Shown piece by piece: positions 38,640-49,502 of a DNA stretch of 64,000 nucleotides. The position numbers and the translations under genes are program-made. Source of the DNA: Castanea sativa (lineage: Eukaryota; Streptophyta; Magnoliopsida; Fagales; Fagaceae); the NCBI RefSeq assembly GCF_040712315.1, contig NC_134017.1:3130001-3194000 (forward strand), given 5' to 3'. Each line of letters starts with the position of its first letter. The stretch's first letter is position 1. The notes below the pieces were generated by a model, which saw only the letters and a program-made list of their open reading frames with translations, was not told the DNA's origin and searched no databases.

Positions 38640-38800
38640 TGAGTTCCAGTAAACTCAACTTGTAAAGTCCTTGATAATTGAGTAAGAGATCTAAGGTTCA
38701 ATCCCCTCCTACGCCAAAAATTAATTGATGTCTTGGTTTGATAATAAAGAGCTATCATAAAAAGTAAATGTCATAAATTGAAACTTTCTATAAAATGAAA
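38640..38800 (+). mobile_element. tRNA-like SINE
   Basis: Plus-strand copy: AAACTCAACTTGTAAAGTC (box A-like), GGTTCAATCCCC (box B-like), then GCCAAAAATTAATTGATGTC, ending in an A-rich tail AAAATGAAAAAGTG. It belongs to the same family as 53243-53400. Confidence 0.6.
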
Positions 38801-38849
38801 AAGTGAGAAAATTATAAAATCTAATAAACCTTAAAAAAATGCTATCATT

Positions 38850-38850
38850 G

Positions 38851-38882
<32 letters not shown>
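38850..38882. repeat. (ATT)n microsatellite
   Basis: A trinucleotide run just downstream of a SINE A-rich tail. Confidence 0.9.
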
Positions 38883-38883
<1 letters not shown>

Positions 38884-39071
38884 CAAATAGTGGTTGGATA
38901 AACTAAAATTGAGAATTTCATAGATAACAATTTGAAATGATTTTTTTTTTCAAATAAATTATATTTATTTTATTAGTAGCTATTTTATATTTTCAAATAT
39001 ACAAACATTATATATAAACTTAGTAAAATTATAATACACATTTAATTATATTTATTTGTAAATGTATCCGA

Positions 39072-39074
<3 letters not shown>

Positions 39075-39135
<61 letters not shown>
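39075..39135. repeat. Long (AT)n microsatellite
   Basis: About 30 AT repeats, the longest dinucleotide run in the window. Confidence 0.95.
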
Positions 39136-39137
<2 letters not shown>

Positions 39138-39169
39138 GGTTAAAAGGATAGTGCATAACATTAACTAGT

Positions 39170-39710
39170 CATGAAAGGCGAAGTAGTGGCTAAAAACCTT
39201 AGGGAATGCAGGCCATGAGCATTAGAGTTCATAATTACACTTAATTTAGTAGCGGGAGGTACACATGGTTGATCTTGACCTGTTGGAACTGATCTAGGAG
39301 GTACCTGCAGTCATTCAAAAGCGAGGAGTATGAATTATTAGGGGATTTTTTGGAGAGGACCAGGCCAACAATCACCTTGGCATCCAGCTCCACTGCCAAG
39401 TGGGTGATGCCTAATTGTGATGCAAGGATGAGCCATCTCGAGTCCAAATCTTCTGTCCCACTTTTCCTGCTCCACTCTATACTCTACCAATAAAAACTTG
39501 CCACGTGTTCACCTAATTAATTAAATACTATAATTATTGACTTATTAATGCTACCGTTATTAATTAATAGTAGTATTTAATTAATTAGGTGGACACGTGG
39601 CAAATTTTTATTGGTAAAGTATAGAGTGGAGCAGGAAAAGTGGGACAGAAGATTTGGACTCATCTCTTAGGGCCTAGAATTCAACAATAATACTGGTGGC
39701 AATTCGGTAA
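39170..39710 (-). pseudogene. LINE RNase H-like remnant split by a hairpin MITE
   Basis: On the minus strand, the piece right of the MITE encodes ATSIIVEF, a stop, then ALRD. The piece left of it continues LILASQLGITHLAVELDA and on to LLNDCRYLLDQF, then decays. The order matches the RNase H-like domain of LINEs such as the one at 53.9 kb. The MITE sits exactly between ALRD and the following GL position. Confidence 0.8.
39440..39661. mobile_element. 222-bp hairpin MITE with near-identical arms
   Basis: Two arms of about 91 bp (GAGTCCAAATCTTCTG... and ...CAGAAGATTTGGACTC) differ at only about three positions and enclose a loop of about 40 bp. A 5-bp duplication ATCTC flanks it (39435-39439 and 39662-39666). 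Each arm contains a G-box-like core CACGTG. No coding capacity. The superfamily cannot be assigned from a 5-bp duplication alone. Confidence 0.9.
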
Positions 39711-41520
39711 CTATCTTTTATTATTACATCAGTATAGAAATTAATTTTTGGTATAAAAAGTAAAGTCTCTTATTCAATTCAATTTTTTTTTATTTTATTA
39801 ATGAAACAAACAGTCTAACAACCACAGAGACATCTTTCACGTGAAATGCTGCCAAATATTGTTTGGGCTCTCTTGTGCAACTTCACATTTAAAAGGTGTT
39901 GATTGATTGTTATTTTGGCCCATGAAAAGATTCTGTAAATTTTTTTTTTGGATGTGTTCTTCTTGCTTTTTTTGTGCGGAAAGTGTTCGATGAAATGATT
40001 CACCGTCCATGGCCAGCCTTATTTGTCAGGAACGGGTCACCTTCTGCTTCAGCCTTTCATAATTTGGGCTCTATTATGCTTCAGCAACCACATGCAATTG
40101 GTCAGTGCTCTCTTCTCTGTGTACAATTATCAGTGAAAAGCTACATGGTAAAGGTTCATCCAAGGACTTTTTTCACTCTGAATAGTCTTGAGAGCTATTT
40201 TGAAAATAGTTTAGCCCAATTTCAAGTTGAGGATTAGGTAGCTCAGATGTCAAATTTCAATGTGAATAGATGGGCTCTCCCACTTGGTCTATGTACATGA
40301 TTAAGATTTCTTTAATGTAATTCATAATGTGAAAATAGATGAGCTTGCCCCCCACACCCAATTGGTCTAAGCATGCATCATGCTTCAATTAAATAAATCC
40401 TTAGTGACTTGAACCTACATGAACAAAGACAGACAAAATTTTCAATCCTTATTTGATTATATGGTAACGTGTGTCACGCGTTAGAATTCAATAAGTTATC
40501 TCACCACCACGATTTAAGATCTCATCGTCTTGTTTACATGGTCTCAAGTGGAGCCAATTGGCTAGGGTCTTAACTCATTTGACATATTTTGATATTTTTA
40601 ACGCATACCTTTAGAATTCGAAAAATTTGAGCAGCAAGATATTAATACGTTGGTTGGTACATCTAGAGAAAAATATTGGTTGGTATAACTTATTTTTATT
40701 AATTTATTGTTTAAAAAATAAGTCAGACAAAATTACAGTTATGCCTGAAATAAGCCATGGATTTGTTTATAGCAAATCTAAAAGATAAATTTTATGGGAA
40801 ATTTTTAGTTTATATTGTACTAGCAATGTAAATCTTACATTGTAAACTAAACAAATTCTTAGTTTATACTTTTTTGCAAATGTGGACAACATTATATACA
40901 TTTATTTGGTTTACAACGTAAGATTTACATTACTAGGAGAATGCAATCATGTATAATTAACCATAGTGTATTATTAATGGCTGAAAACATTATAAAAACA
41001 CACACAGTGTTTGATTACATAATAGTGGCCCAAAATTCTTCAACTGATGACGTCAAAAGTAGAATGATCATTGTAGGTCATATTTTCTATTCAGTCATTT
41101 AAAAACATGACATGTAGGGTCCTATGCTTTTTTTTTTTTTTTTAACTTTTCTATGATTTTCTGTTTCCAATCAAAAGAAACAAAAACAGTGACTTTGTCT
41201 CCAATTGGGAATAGCCCAATGAATGCAATTCACATTAATATTAACCCAAATGATAGTTGCGTCTGCTTCTTGCTCTCACAGAATAACACTTCTTAATCCA
41301 CATGATGTAGAAAATTCAACACAAGTTGGTTTAAATCTATGGGTGCTAATATTATCTTCGAAATTAATGTCTTTATCTGAAAAATTATGGCAATGAAAGG
41401 GTTACTTAGATTCAACAACCATTGTTGGGATATGATGCAAAAGTCATTTATAATACCACACCCAAAGTCTCAAAGCTGACCATTACGTACTCACTTTGTT
41501 GGGAGAAGCACCACCACAAT
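39711..41520. other. Intergenic, no gene seen
   Basis: An 87-codon open frame at 39974-40237 has no recognisable domain and is followed by decayed sequence. Otherwise AT-rich spacer with homopolymer runs. Confidence 0.5.
41260..41520 (+). repeat. Local duplication, partner of 44420-44890
   Basis: Shared ordered blocks: GCTTCTTGCTCTC/GCTTCTTGCTCCG, CTAATATTATCTTCGAAATT/CCAATATTATCATCGAAATT, GCAATGAAAGGG, and AAGTCTCAAAGCTGACCATT/AATTCTCAAAATTGGCCATT with CACTTTGTTG. The function of the ancestral sequence is unknown. Confidence 0.6.
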
Positions 41521-41521
41521 A

Positions 41522-41531
<10 letters not shown>

Positions 41532-41563
<32 letters not shown>
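41532..41563. repeat. (AT)n microsatellite
   Basis: A simple dinucleotide run. Confidence 0.9.
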
Positions 41564-41567
<4 letters not shown>

Positions 41568-42002
41568 TGATTTCCCTTACAGTTCAAGGATAATTTTAAA
41601 TTAAAAATTCTAGATTTTAAAATAAATTAAAACTATGAACTTTTTAAAGCAGTTCAATTTCTTCCCTCAGTGAGTTGTTATTAACAAAATATAAATGAAA
41701 TTCATACAAATTGTAATTTCTAATTATAACTCATCTAAAAACCAAAAATGTTTCTATGTGAATCACATGTATATTTTTTACACCAAAAAAGTTTACATGA
41801 TAACTTAAAATATTCCTAACAAATTTCGCAAAAAAAAAAAAAAAAATTCCTAACAAATAAACAAAGTTTAATAACGATGTGATTAATCTATGAGTTTTAT
41901 TTATTTATTTAATTTTGCAATAAAATATTACATTATGTTTATGTTAAGTGCCCAAATAACTATCTTATATAGTTTTCTCTAACAATGACTCTATGGGGGT
42001 TC

Positions 42003-42110
42003 AAGGGGTAGCTCAACACTAATGACATTATTTATGGTGTCATATGTCTGTCGTTCGAACCACACAATCCTCACTCCCCACTATTTACCTACCAATAAAA
42101 ATGTTAAATT
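42003..42110 (+). mobile_element. Possible tRNA-derived SINE fragment
   Basis: GGGGTAGCTCAACAC resembles a box A region and GTCGTTCGAACCACAC a box B, spaced about 45 bp apart, followed by a CCCCACTATTTAC tail. No target duplication was seen. Confidence 0.35.
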
Positions 42111-42636
42111 ACAATATACATCCTTAATTTTGCCCAATATTCAATTCAATCATGTTACTTTTGATTTTATTAATCTCAGTTATTTAAATTTATTTAGTAC
42201 TTCAATGTAGTTCTTCCATCCCCTTTTGTTATAATGTGCCATTTAAGTGTTTTGAAAATGACATAATTTTTTTGTAAATTTATTTTAGCAAAAAAAAAAA
42301 AAAAAAAGACTACGATGAGTGAATTGAAATAATTTAAAAACGTCCAAGAATTTAATTGATATTTTTTAAATGTTGAGATTTATTTTGAAACCACTTAAAA
42401 AGTGAAAGTTGCTAGGGGTCTATGTAATTTGTCCATTTTTTAAATTTAAAATGTTAAAAGAACTAATAACATCCAAAAAAGAATAATTGTAAAAGATTTA
42501 GCTTTAACATGGATCTTGACTTCAAAGATAATCATTCGACAATGCCCATTATTTTATACCTAAAATTTCAGCCATTGACTATTGGAACTTGCAGATGAAA
42601 TTTCATGTACCAAAATCAAACTCTCCTTTCTTAGGG

Positions 42637-42895
42637 TTTGTTTGGATAGAACTTATTGCTGAAAACTGAAAATTAAAAACTGAAAATACTGTAGCAAAAT
42701 AATTTTAAAATGTGTGAATAGTACCGCGAGACCCATTTTTAATGAAAAAGTAACTGAAAAGTGAAATTTGTGGGTTCGTGAACAGTGCATTCGTGCACTG
42801 TTCACGGAAGACATGGTCAACATCTGCGGCTGAAAAAAAAAAAAAAAAAAAAAAAAAGAAGGCTTGAAACACAAAACGCAAAACGCAGCCCCTTT
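42637..42895. mobile_element. MITE of the GTTTGGATACCG-type family
   Basis: It begins GGGTTTGTTTGGATAGAAC, contains AATACTGTAGCAAAATAAT and an inner hairpin (GTGAACAGTGCA/TGCACTGTTCAC), and ends ACACAAAACGCAAAACGCAG after a run of 25 A. A 73-residue open frame on the minus strand is an artefact. Confidence 0.65.
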
Positions 42896-44419
42896 TCAAG
42901 AATTCTTATCAAGAATTCAAGACTATAAACTGTAGACTGTAGAGAGGTACACAATGTACAATTATAACAGAAAACAAATTCATAAAGGCATTATACAGAA
43001 CTGGAACACTATTGTACAGTACTTGAATGGTTGCACGTAAATTGACTGATTTACTGATTTTTAAGTTAAGGTAATTATTGTTGAAGACAAGTTGTTACAT
43101 ATAGTTTTATATACCACCTATTTTAAACTGAATTCATGATTTAAAGTCACAATTTTTAAATTTAAAATCGTAATTTCAAGTCAAGATCTTCGTTTAAAAA
43201 GGGGTATGTATAAAAACTATGTTGTAATAGTTTGTGTATTCCCAAAAATGTATGGGTTAGCTTTGTTAGCATATGACACGAATGAGTGCATCAAGTGCAG
43301 GCGGGGCATCTCCCATGGAATTTTATGAAGACTTGGCCCCGACAAGAAAATAATTGGACCATGCTACACATGTTCGGTCTCTTTCCCCCTTTAGTCCTTT
43401 ACCAAATCACACTATTCATTTTTTTTAGCTTTGAATTTTACTCTTTTAGCATTGGCTTCTTTTGGAAGTGCACCAGTTCATCCACTCTTTCTCCCTTTAA
43501 AAATCTAAGACTTACGTGTGTGTGGTTGTGTGGCATGTACAGTGTGGTAGTTTGAGTTTTTTTTTTTTTTTTTTGAATTTTAAATCAATGTGATAGTTTA
43601 GTCTCGGCCATCCAAATTAGAAATCTTGGTTTCGCCCCTGCACCAAACCCTTTTGTTAAGACTTTTGTGTTTGAGAGAGAGAGAGAGATGGATGGATGAG
43701 TGTGTTGAATGTGATATCATTGGATATTAATGGATTGAATTAGATCGGTGTGTTGAATGAACATATATTAAATCTCACATTAAGAATATAGTAGATTAAT
43801 TTAGGCTATTTAAGAGATTACGATGAATTCCAATTATAACTTAACTATTATATCAGTGTGTTGTGCAACGATGAATTTCAATTATATCAAATAGCTTTAT
43901 CCCAAGCCAATTCAGAAGCAAAAATAGAATAGCAACAGTATTACAACTGTTTGTTGCCCCTACCATTTTTTGAAAGTTTTTAAGTAGTAGCACCGTCATA
44001 CAAAAATTCTATATAAGGAGAGAAAGAAGTGAAAGACTGAGAGCTGAAATAAGAAAATAGGTTAGAGTTTCTGTTTTATACCGGGGAGTGGGATAAAAGA
44101 GTAATTAACAAAAAAACATATAATATTTATTTTAAACATATATTAAGTATAAGTAAGTCGGTGGGTTGGATGCACACTCCTAATACAAATAGTATCAAAT
44201 CAATATATTCTAAGTTATTAGAATGTTGATAACATTCATTTAGTTTGTCCCTAGCCATCAAATGAAACTGTGTGTGTGTGTTTTTATTTTTGCTAAAAAA
44301 AATATAAAAGTTAAAAGGAAAATAAAAATAAATGAGAAAAGGAAGTGACCATTACATTAAAGGATAAAAGTCATAAAACAATTATAATAGCTGGTTATCT
44401 GAGAAAATAGCATTTCATC

Positions 44420-44890
44420 AAAATTAAAGCAAGCTATGCTTCTTGCTCCGAGAGAACAGCAGATCTTTATTCGAATGATGGAGCAAATTCAGCATGTAAA
44501 GCTATGTGGGCCAATATTATCATCGAAATTGTTGTTTTTATGCAATGAAAGGGATTGCTCAGTGTGCTTCTAAACTTTGCTTTGCACACCTGCATATATA
44601 AATTAGGTAACTTACAGTAAACTACCTTGAGGTTTGAAAAAATACCAAGCACATTCACGAGATAATTAAGAAAAAGAAGAGAAGAGAAAAAGAGGGGAGA
44701 GAGAGCTAGATAACTTTGTTAATAACGACAGATGAACATCGTTTATGTTGAAGGATTAGATTTATCATTTTTAACAAGTTGTTGATGTGCTTGGTATGTC
44801 CTCAAACCCAATGTAGTTCATTGTAATTTACCCTATAAATTATAACACCACACCAAAATTCTCAAAATTGGCCATTCACTTTGTTGTTAG
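44420..44890 (+). repeat. Local duplication, partner of 41260-41520
   Basis: See the partner entry. This copy is longer because a stretch with GAGAGA/GAAGAG low-complexity sequence (about 44660-44710) lies between the shared blocks. Confidence 0.55.
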
Positions 44891-45374
44891 GAACATCACA
44901 GCACTTTTGACTACAAAATAAGATGATGTAGGGTACAAGATGTATATGACTTGCTATGATTTGCTTTAACATGAATCACATGCTGTAATCAAATCCCTTT
45001 GTAGACATTAGATAAAATTGAAACGACACAATCTGTTAATTTGAAAATTTTGATGTCAATACTTAGATAATATTTCTTGAATAATTATTAGTTGTTTTTT
45101 CAAAGTATGGTGATGTAATACTTCTTCTTCTTATATTTATGGTAGATCATACTAATTAAATCTTACTATGAATATGTGAAGAAAAAGCATCACATTATTG
45201 TGCTTGGTAAATTCTTTCTTTTCTTTTCTTTTTCTACCAAAAAATAGCAAAGAAAAAACTAAAGTTGGGAATTTCAAGATCTCTCTCCATCAACTTATTT
45301 GGCTTTATTGAAAATTTCTCAAAGCTAATAATTTGATATTTGAAGTAGAAAATTGGAAACATATTGATTATTTG

Positions 45375-45596
45375 GGATTCAGATCAGGTGCAATACCTAG
45401 GGTATTGCACCTGGTGCAATTGTATTCAAGGGCTGAGATTGAAAGTTAAAAAAGTAACTTTCAATTTCAATAATTAAATAAAATATATTAAAAGAGAGTT
45501 AAAGAGTTAAAGTTAAAAAAGTAAAAAAAAATTCTGAGAGAAAAGGAGTGAATTGCACTAGTTGCAATACCCTAGGTATTGCACCTAGTCCAAATC
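45375..45596. mobile_element. 222-bp MITE with 9-bp target duplication
   Basis: The ends are inverted repeats built around GGTGCAATACCTAGGGTATT (left) and its mirrored counterpart (right), outermost bases GGATTCAGATC and GTCCAAATCC. The flanking 9-bp repeat GATTATTTG is perfect (45366-45374 and 45597-45605). Nine bases fit a Mutator-like origin. No coding capacity. Confidence 0.85.
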
Positions 45597-45939
45597 CGAT
45601 TATTTGATCCTTAAATATTGAATATTGCAACTCCCAAAAATGCAATTCAATTGAGTCTAACTTTCATGATTGTTTCTATGCTGGGGTTCTATGGAGTAGA
45701 GAGGTAAACAATGTCCAATTGTACGAAAAAAAAAGTACAGAGAGAGCCACTGTCCACTGACGCGTTGTAAAAGAACAATAATTTGTGGAAGTACTCAAGT
45801 ACTGGTTATGAATTGTTTAGATTTAATTAATATTGATAAAAAATCGTTAATGGTAATAATAAATAACTATGACATTAAAAAGAACTAAACATAAACATTA
45901 TTAAAATAATACCAATAACACATATTTATTATTATTATT

Positions 45940-46287
45940 AATTTGTCCCAATTTGTTTGTCCTCTATTTTATTTTGAGATGTCTCAAAATATTGTCATGT
46001 TTCTAAAAATAAAATTAATTAATTTACTAATATTCCTATTATACTTTTATTTTATTTTCAAAACTATTTGAAAAAAAAAACTAACAAATATTTAAAAAAT
46101 CAATCTAATTGGGTCACCTTTTTAGTTGCCTCATTAAGAATAATTCTTTTTAAAAAAGTTGAAAAATTTATTTAAGGGTAATTTTATAAATTTATATATT
46201 TTTATAAGGCAGATAAGACAATAAATGATGTTCCCTTAAAAAGTTTAATTTTTCAAATAGAACAAACAAATTGGAACAGAAGGAGTA
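45940..46287. mobile_element. Stowaway-like MITE remnant
   Basis: The left end GTCCCAATTTGTTTGTCC is mirrored by GAACAAACAAATTGGAACAG and AAGGAGTA at the right, as in Stowaway (Tc1/mariner) MITEs with CTCCCTCCGTCCC ends. The outermost left bases are lost into an ATT run, so the TA duplication can be seen only on the right. Confidence 0.55.
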
Positions 46288-46288
46288 T

Positions 46289-46458
46289 ATGAAGTGATTG
46301 ATTTAAGTATGAAATAAAAACCTTTATATATATATATATATATATTTAGTAATTTACCCCTCAAACTGTCACTTTTATAAGTGCTAGCTAAAAACTCAAC
46401 TTTTTCCAAAGCACTTTTTAACATTTTTTACCAAACACTCAGTTTTTACAAAAAACAC

Positions 46459-46517
<59 letters not shown>

Positions 46518-46760
46518 TAGTTTTTTTTTTGTAAGTATATGAAGTAGTTGATTTAAATATGAAATAAACTCTCTTATATATACATTGTCTTTTTTAGTAA
46601 TTTACCTCTTAAACTGCCATTTTTATAAGTGTTAGCCAAATACTCAACTTTTTCAAAAAACACTTTTTAACAGTTTTTACCAAATACTTAACTTTTACAA
46701 AAAGCTCAATTTCATATCTCACTTTTTAAAACCCCCATTTTTTCCCAAAAAAATAAATAA
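46289..46760 (+). repeat. Two-copy duplication around an (ATT)n run
   Basis: Sequence from TATGAAGTGATTGATTTAAG through ACCAAACACTCAGTTTTTAC (46289-46460) recurs from about 46536 to 46705 with changes. An (ATT)n run of about 55 bp (46460-46515) sits between the copies. Confidence 0.7.
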
Positions 46761-47235
46761 TAATATCAAAAAGCTGAACCAAACTCACCCATAATTTGAG
46801 TGATGTTAGCCTTGGGTAGACTTTAAATTTAGCAGTGACATTACGCAATATTCCTAAAGCAAAGAAGCTGAACTTATAGTTTCAACAATGTTTCTCAAAA
46901 AAGAAAAAGAAAAAAAAAAGGTTCTATAAAATAGAAGAAGAAGAACATATAGTGCCTAGTAGGCTAGTAGTTCCTAGCTTTGGAGATTGTCTCCAAATAT
47001 AAATTCTATTCTAATAATGAAATTTGGAAGTTGGTGACATTGGTCAATTAGTGCCTAGCCAACAAATGGAATTATACGTGTATTTAAGGCTAAAAACAAA
47101 AAGGGGAAAAAAACATTTTATGAAAGGAAGAGGCAATTACATATTGAGGAAAAAATAGCTAAAGAGCTAGGGCTCTTGTTTGCATTATGACGACGAAGGA
47201 AGCTTGATTTGGCCTCAAAATACTCAACGCCTTCT

Positions 47236-47236
<1 letters not shown>

Positions 47237-47270
<34 letters not shown>
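47237..47270. repeat. (AG)n microsatellite
   Basis: A dinucleotide run about 80 bp left of the Ty3/gypsy insertion. Confidence 0.9.
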
Positions 47271-47272
<2 letters not shown>

Positions 47273-47355
47273 TTTAGTGATATATTTGTATAAATGTTAG
47301 AGAGAGAAAGAGAGGGGGATAGCAAAAATGTCCCCTCTGGCCTTAAATGTGTCCC

Positions 47356-47823
47356 TGATAGGAATCAAGATCAATTAATTGAAAACTTGAACTAGAATTG
47401 CATTAAAATTAAGAATTAAAGCTAGAATTACAGAGAAACTGGAGAAACAAGTTTCTGTCCAAGTCTAAAACTAAGTTATATTCACATCAAAAACTGATTC
47501 TACTCTTACATAGCAAGCTTATTTATAATCTTTAACTATTAGGAAATAAAGTAGCTAATAATCACATAAGTCAAAGCTGTAATTAAAGAGGATACATGAC
47601 AGATGTGAGAAGTCAAAATAAGGGGCTACTGGTTGCCCTAAGAGGTCAGAAAGGTTGGTTGGCTGTTTGGCTTGTAAAGGGTGACTGGTTGTCAGTCCTA
47701 ATGGTAGAGGGGGGGGGGTTGGTTGGCTGTTTGGCTTGTAGAGAGTGGCTGATTATCAGTCCTAATGGTAGAGGGGGGGGGGGGGTTGGTTGGCTGGCCT
47801 AAGGATAGAGGGTGGTTGCATCA
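47356..47823 (-). repeat. 3' LTR of the Ty3/gypsy element, with internal duplication
   Basis: 468 bp, plus-strand limits TGATAGGAATC and GGTTGCATCA. It is longer than its partner mainly because a unit of about 65 bp (GGTTGGTTGGCTG ... CCTAATGGTAGAGG) is present twice in tandem, plus an extra 9 or so bp near GAAACTGGAGAAAC. Confidence 0.93.
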
Positions 47824-47838
47824 TACTCCCCTCCATAA
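47824..47838 (-). promoter_or_regulatory. Polypurine tract of the Ty3/gypsy element
   Basis: The minus strand reads TATGGAGGGGAGTA directly before the 3' LTR. This is the expected position of the plus-strand DNA primer; it is interrupted by two pyrimidines. Confidence 0.75.
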
Positions 47839-47851
47839 AGGAAACTTACCC

Positions 47852-48951
47852 TCAAGTTTCAGTTGGAAAATAAGGCTTCAAATGCTTCATATTGAAGGCA
47901 TTAGAAATGTTTAAGTGAGGGGGTAGTTGGACTATGTAGGCATTGTCATTGATTTTAGTCAATACTTTGCATGGACCTACTTTCCTTGCTCCCAACTTGG
48001 AATAGGAGCCATGAGGACACATTTCTTTAGTCAAAATCATCCATACAAGGTCCCCTTCCTTGAAAATTAGTCTCATTCAGTGAATATCAGTAGCAGCCTT
48101 GTAGCTTGCATTGGAATGTTCAATTCTTTCCTTGACTTGTGCATGGATAGATTGCATAAAATCTATCATTTTTGTTGCTCTTACATTCTCCTTCTTAGAA
48201 AGTGTCAAGGGTGCCAAATCTAAGATACTCAAAGGTTTATTACCATACACAACCTCAAAAGGAGATGTGTTAATAGTTCGATTAATAGAACAGTTGTAAG
48301 CAAATTCAGCCAAGGGAAGGATACTTTCCCAATTCTTGAGATTTTCTCCATTTAAGCATCTCAAGAGATTTCCAAGACTCCGGTTGACAACTTCAGTTTG
48401 ACCATTCGTTTGAGGGTGGAAAGAAGTGCTAAAGCTCAATTCAATTCCTATCTTACGCCATAGAGTTCGCCAAAAATGAGCAAGAATTTAGCATCCTTGT
48501 TGGGTACACCATGAAGCTTGTAGAGGTCTTTGAAAAATAAATCAGCCACATTGAAAGCATCCGAAGTCTTTTTGCATGGGATGAAGTGAGCCATCTTGGA
48601 AAAACAATCCACTACCACCATGATTGAATCACTCTTTCGTTGTGTAGGTGGAAGGCCAAGAACAAAATCCATATTAATATATTCTCATGGTTTATTAGGC
48701 ACTGGAAGGGGTAAATATAGACCTGCATTAGTGGTTGTACCCTTTCCTTTTTGACAAACTTGGCACTTTTGAACATGCCGCTCAACATCTTTAGTCATTC
48801 CCGGCCAAAAGTAGTATTGTTTAAGGAATTCTAGGGTCTTTAATTTGCCAAGATACCCTAAATTATGTTGTTCAACAATCATCAACTCCCTTAGAGAACA
48901 TTTAGGCACACATGATTTCAGCCCTTTGAAAAGAAATCCATCCTTCAACAA
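47852..48951 (-). pseudogene. Integrase of the Ty3/gypsy element (broken)
   Basis: The zinc-binding part (48685-48951) has one His and CQVC but shows Tyr (LGYLG) where the second His of HHCC is expected. The core has MDFVLGLPP with the first Asp and NGQTEVVNRSL with the Glu, but the segment around the second catalytic Asp is deleted after LHGVPN, and a stop follows. The C-terminal part (47852-48076) keeps a GPC in place of the usual GP(Y/F) and FNMKHLKPYFP. The protein cannot be active as it stands. Confidence 0.88.
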
Positions 48952-49502
48952 AAGTCAGATTTGGTAGGTTGTTGTCCCTGTTGCAATTGTTGGTATAGAT
49001 CACCAAAATGTGGGTCATCTTGGTAATTCTCCTTGAAAACTTCAAAACAAGCGACCTTAGCTTGCATTTCCACCAAGAAATTAGTCCTCCTACTCAACCC
49101 ACCGGCCACTTTGTTGAGAATTCCCGACTGATGTTTCAATGAGAAAGTGAATTGCTTCAAAAAGCATACCCACTTAGCATGCCTTTTGTTCACATTAGAT
49201 TGGTTATTGAGATATTTCAAAGCCTTATGATCAGTGTGTAGAATAAACTCCTTGTAGGCCAAATAGTAACTCCAATGCTTGATGGCTTGAACAATAGCAT
49301 AGAATTCCTTGTCATAGGTAGAATACCTAAGTTTTGCTTCATTCAACTTCTCAATTAAGAATGCTATGGGCTGCCCTTCTTGGCTAAGGACACCCCTAAT
49401 TCCCACTCCTGATGCATCACAATTAAGTTTAAATATCTTGTCAAAATTGGAAGCTTTCTTGGGCTTCATTAGTCCAAACAAAAGTCCTTTTATTTGAGAC
49501 AA
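48945..49502 (-). pseudogene. RNase H of the Ty3/gypsy element (frame-shifted)
   Basis: An open stretch of 185 codons out of frame with the reverse transcriptase. It keeps the acidic catalytic positions in LNCDASGVG, YDKEFYAIV and HTDHKALKYL, followed by SGILNKVAGGLSRR, the usual link toward integrase. The domain removed the RNA strand during reverse transcription. Confidence 0.85.

Noticed and set aside
39974..40237. An 87-residue plus-strand protein
   Set aside because: No domain, no splice or promoter context and no low-complexity explanation; it could be a relic exon but cannot be supported.
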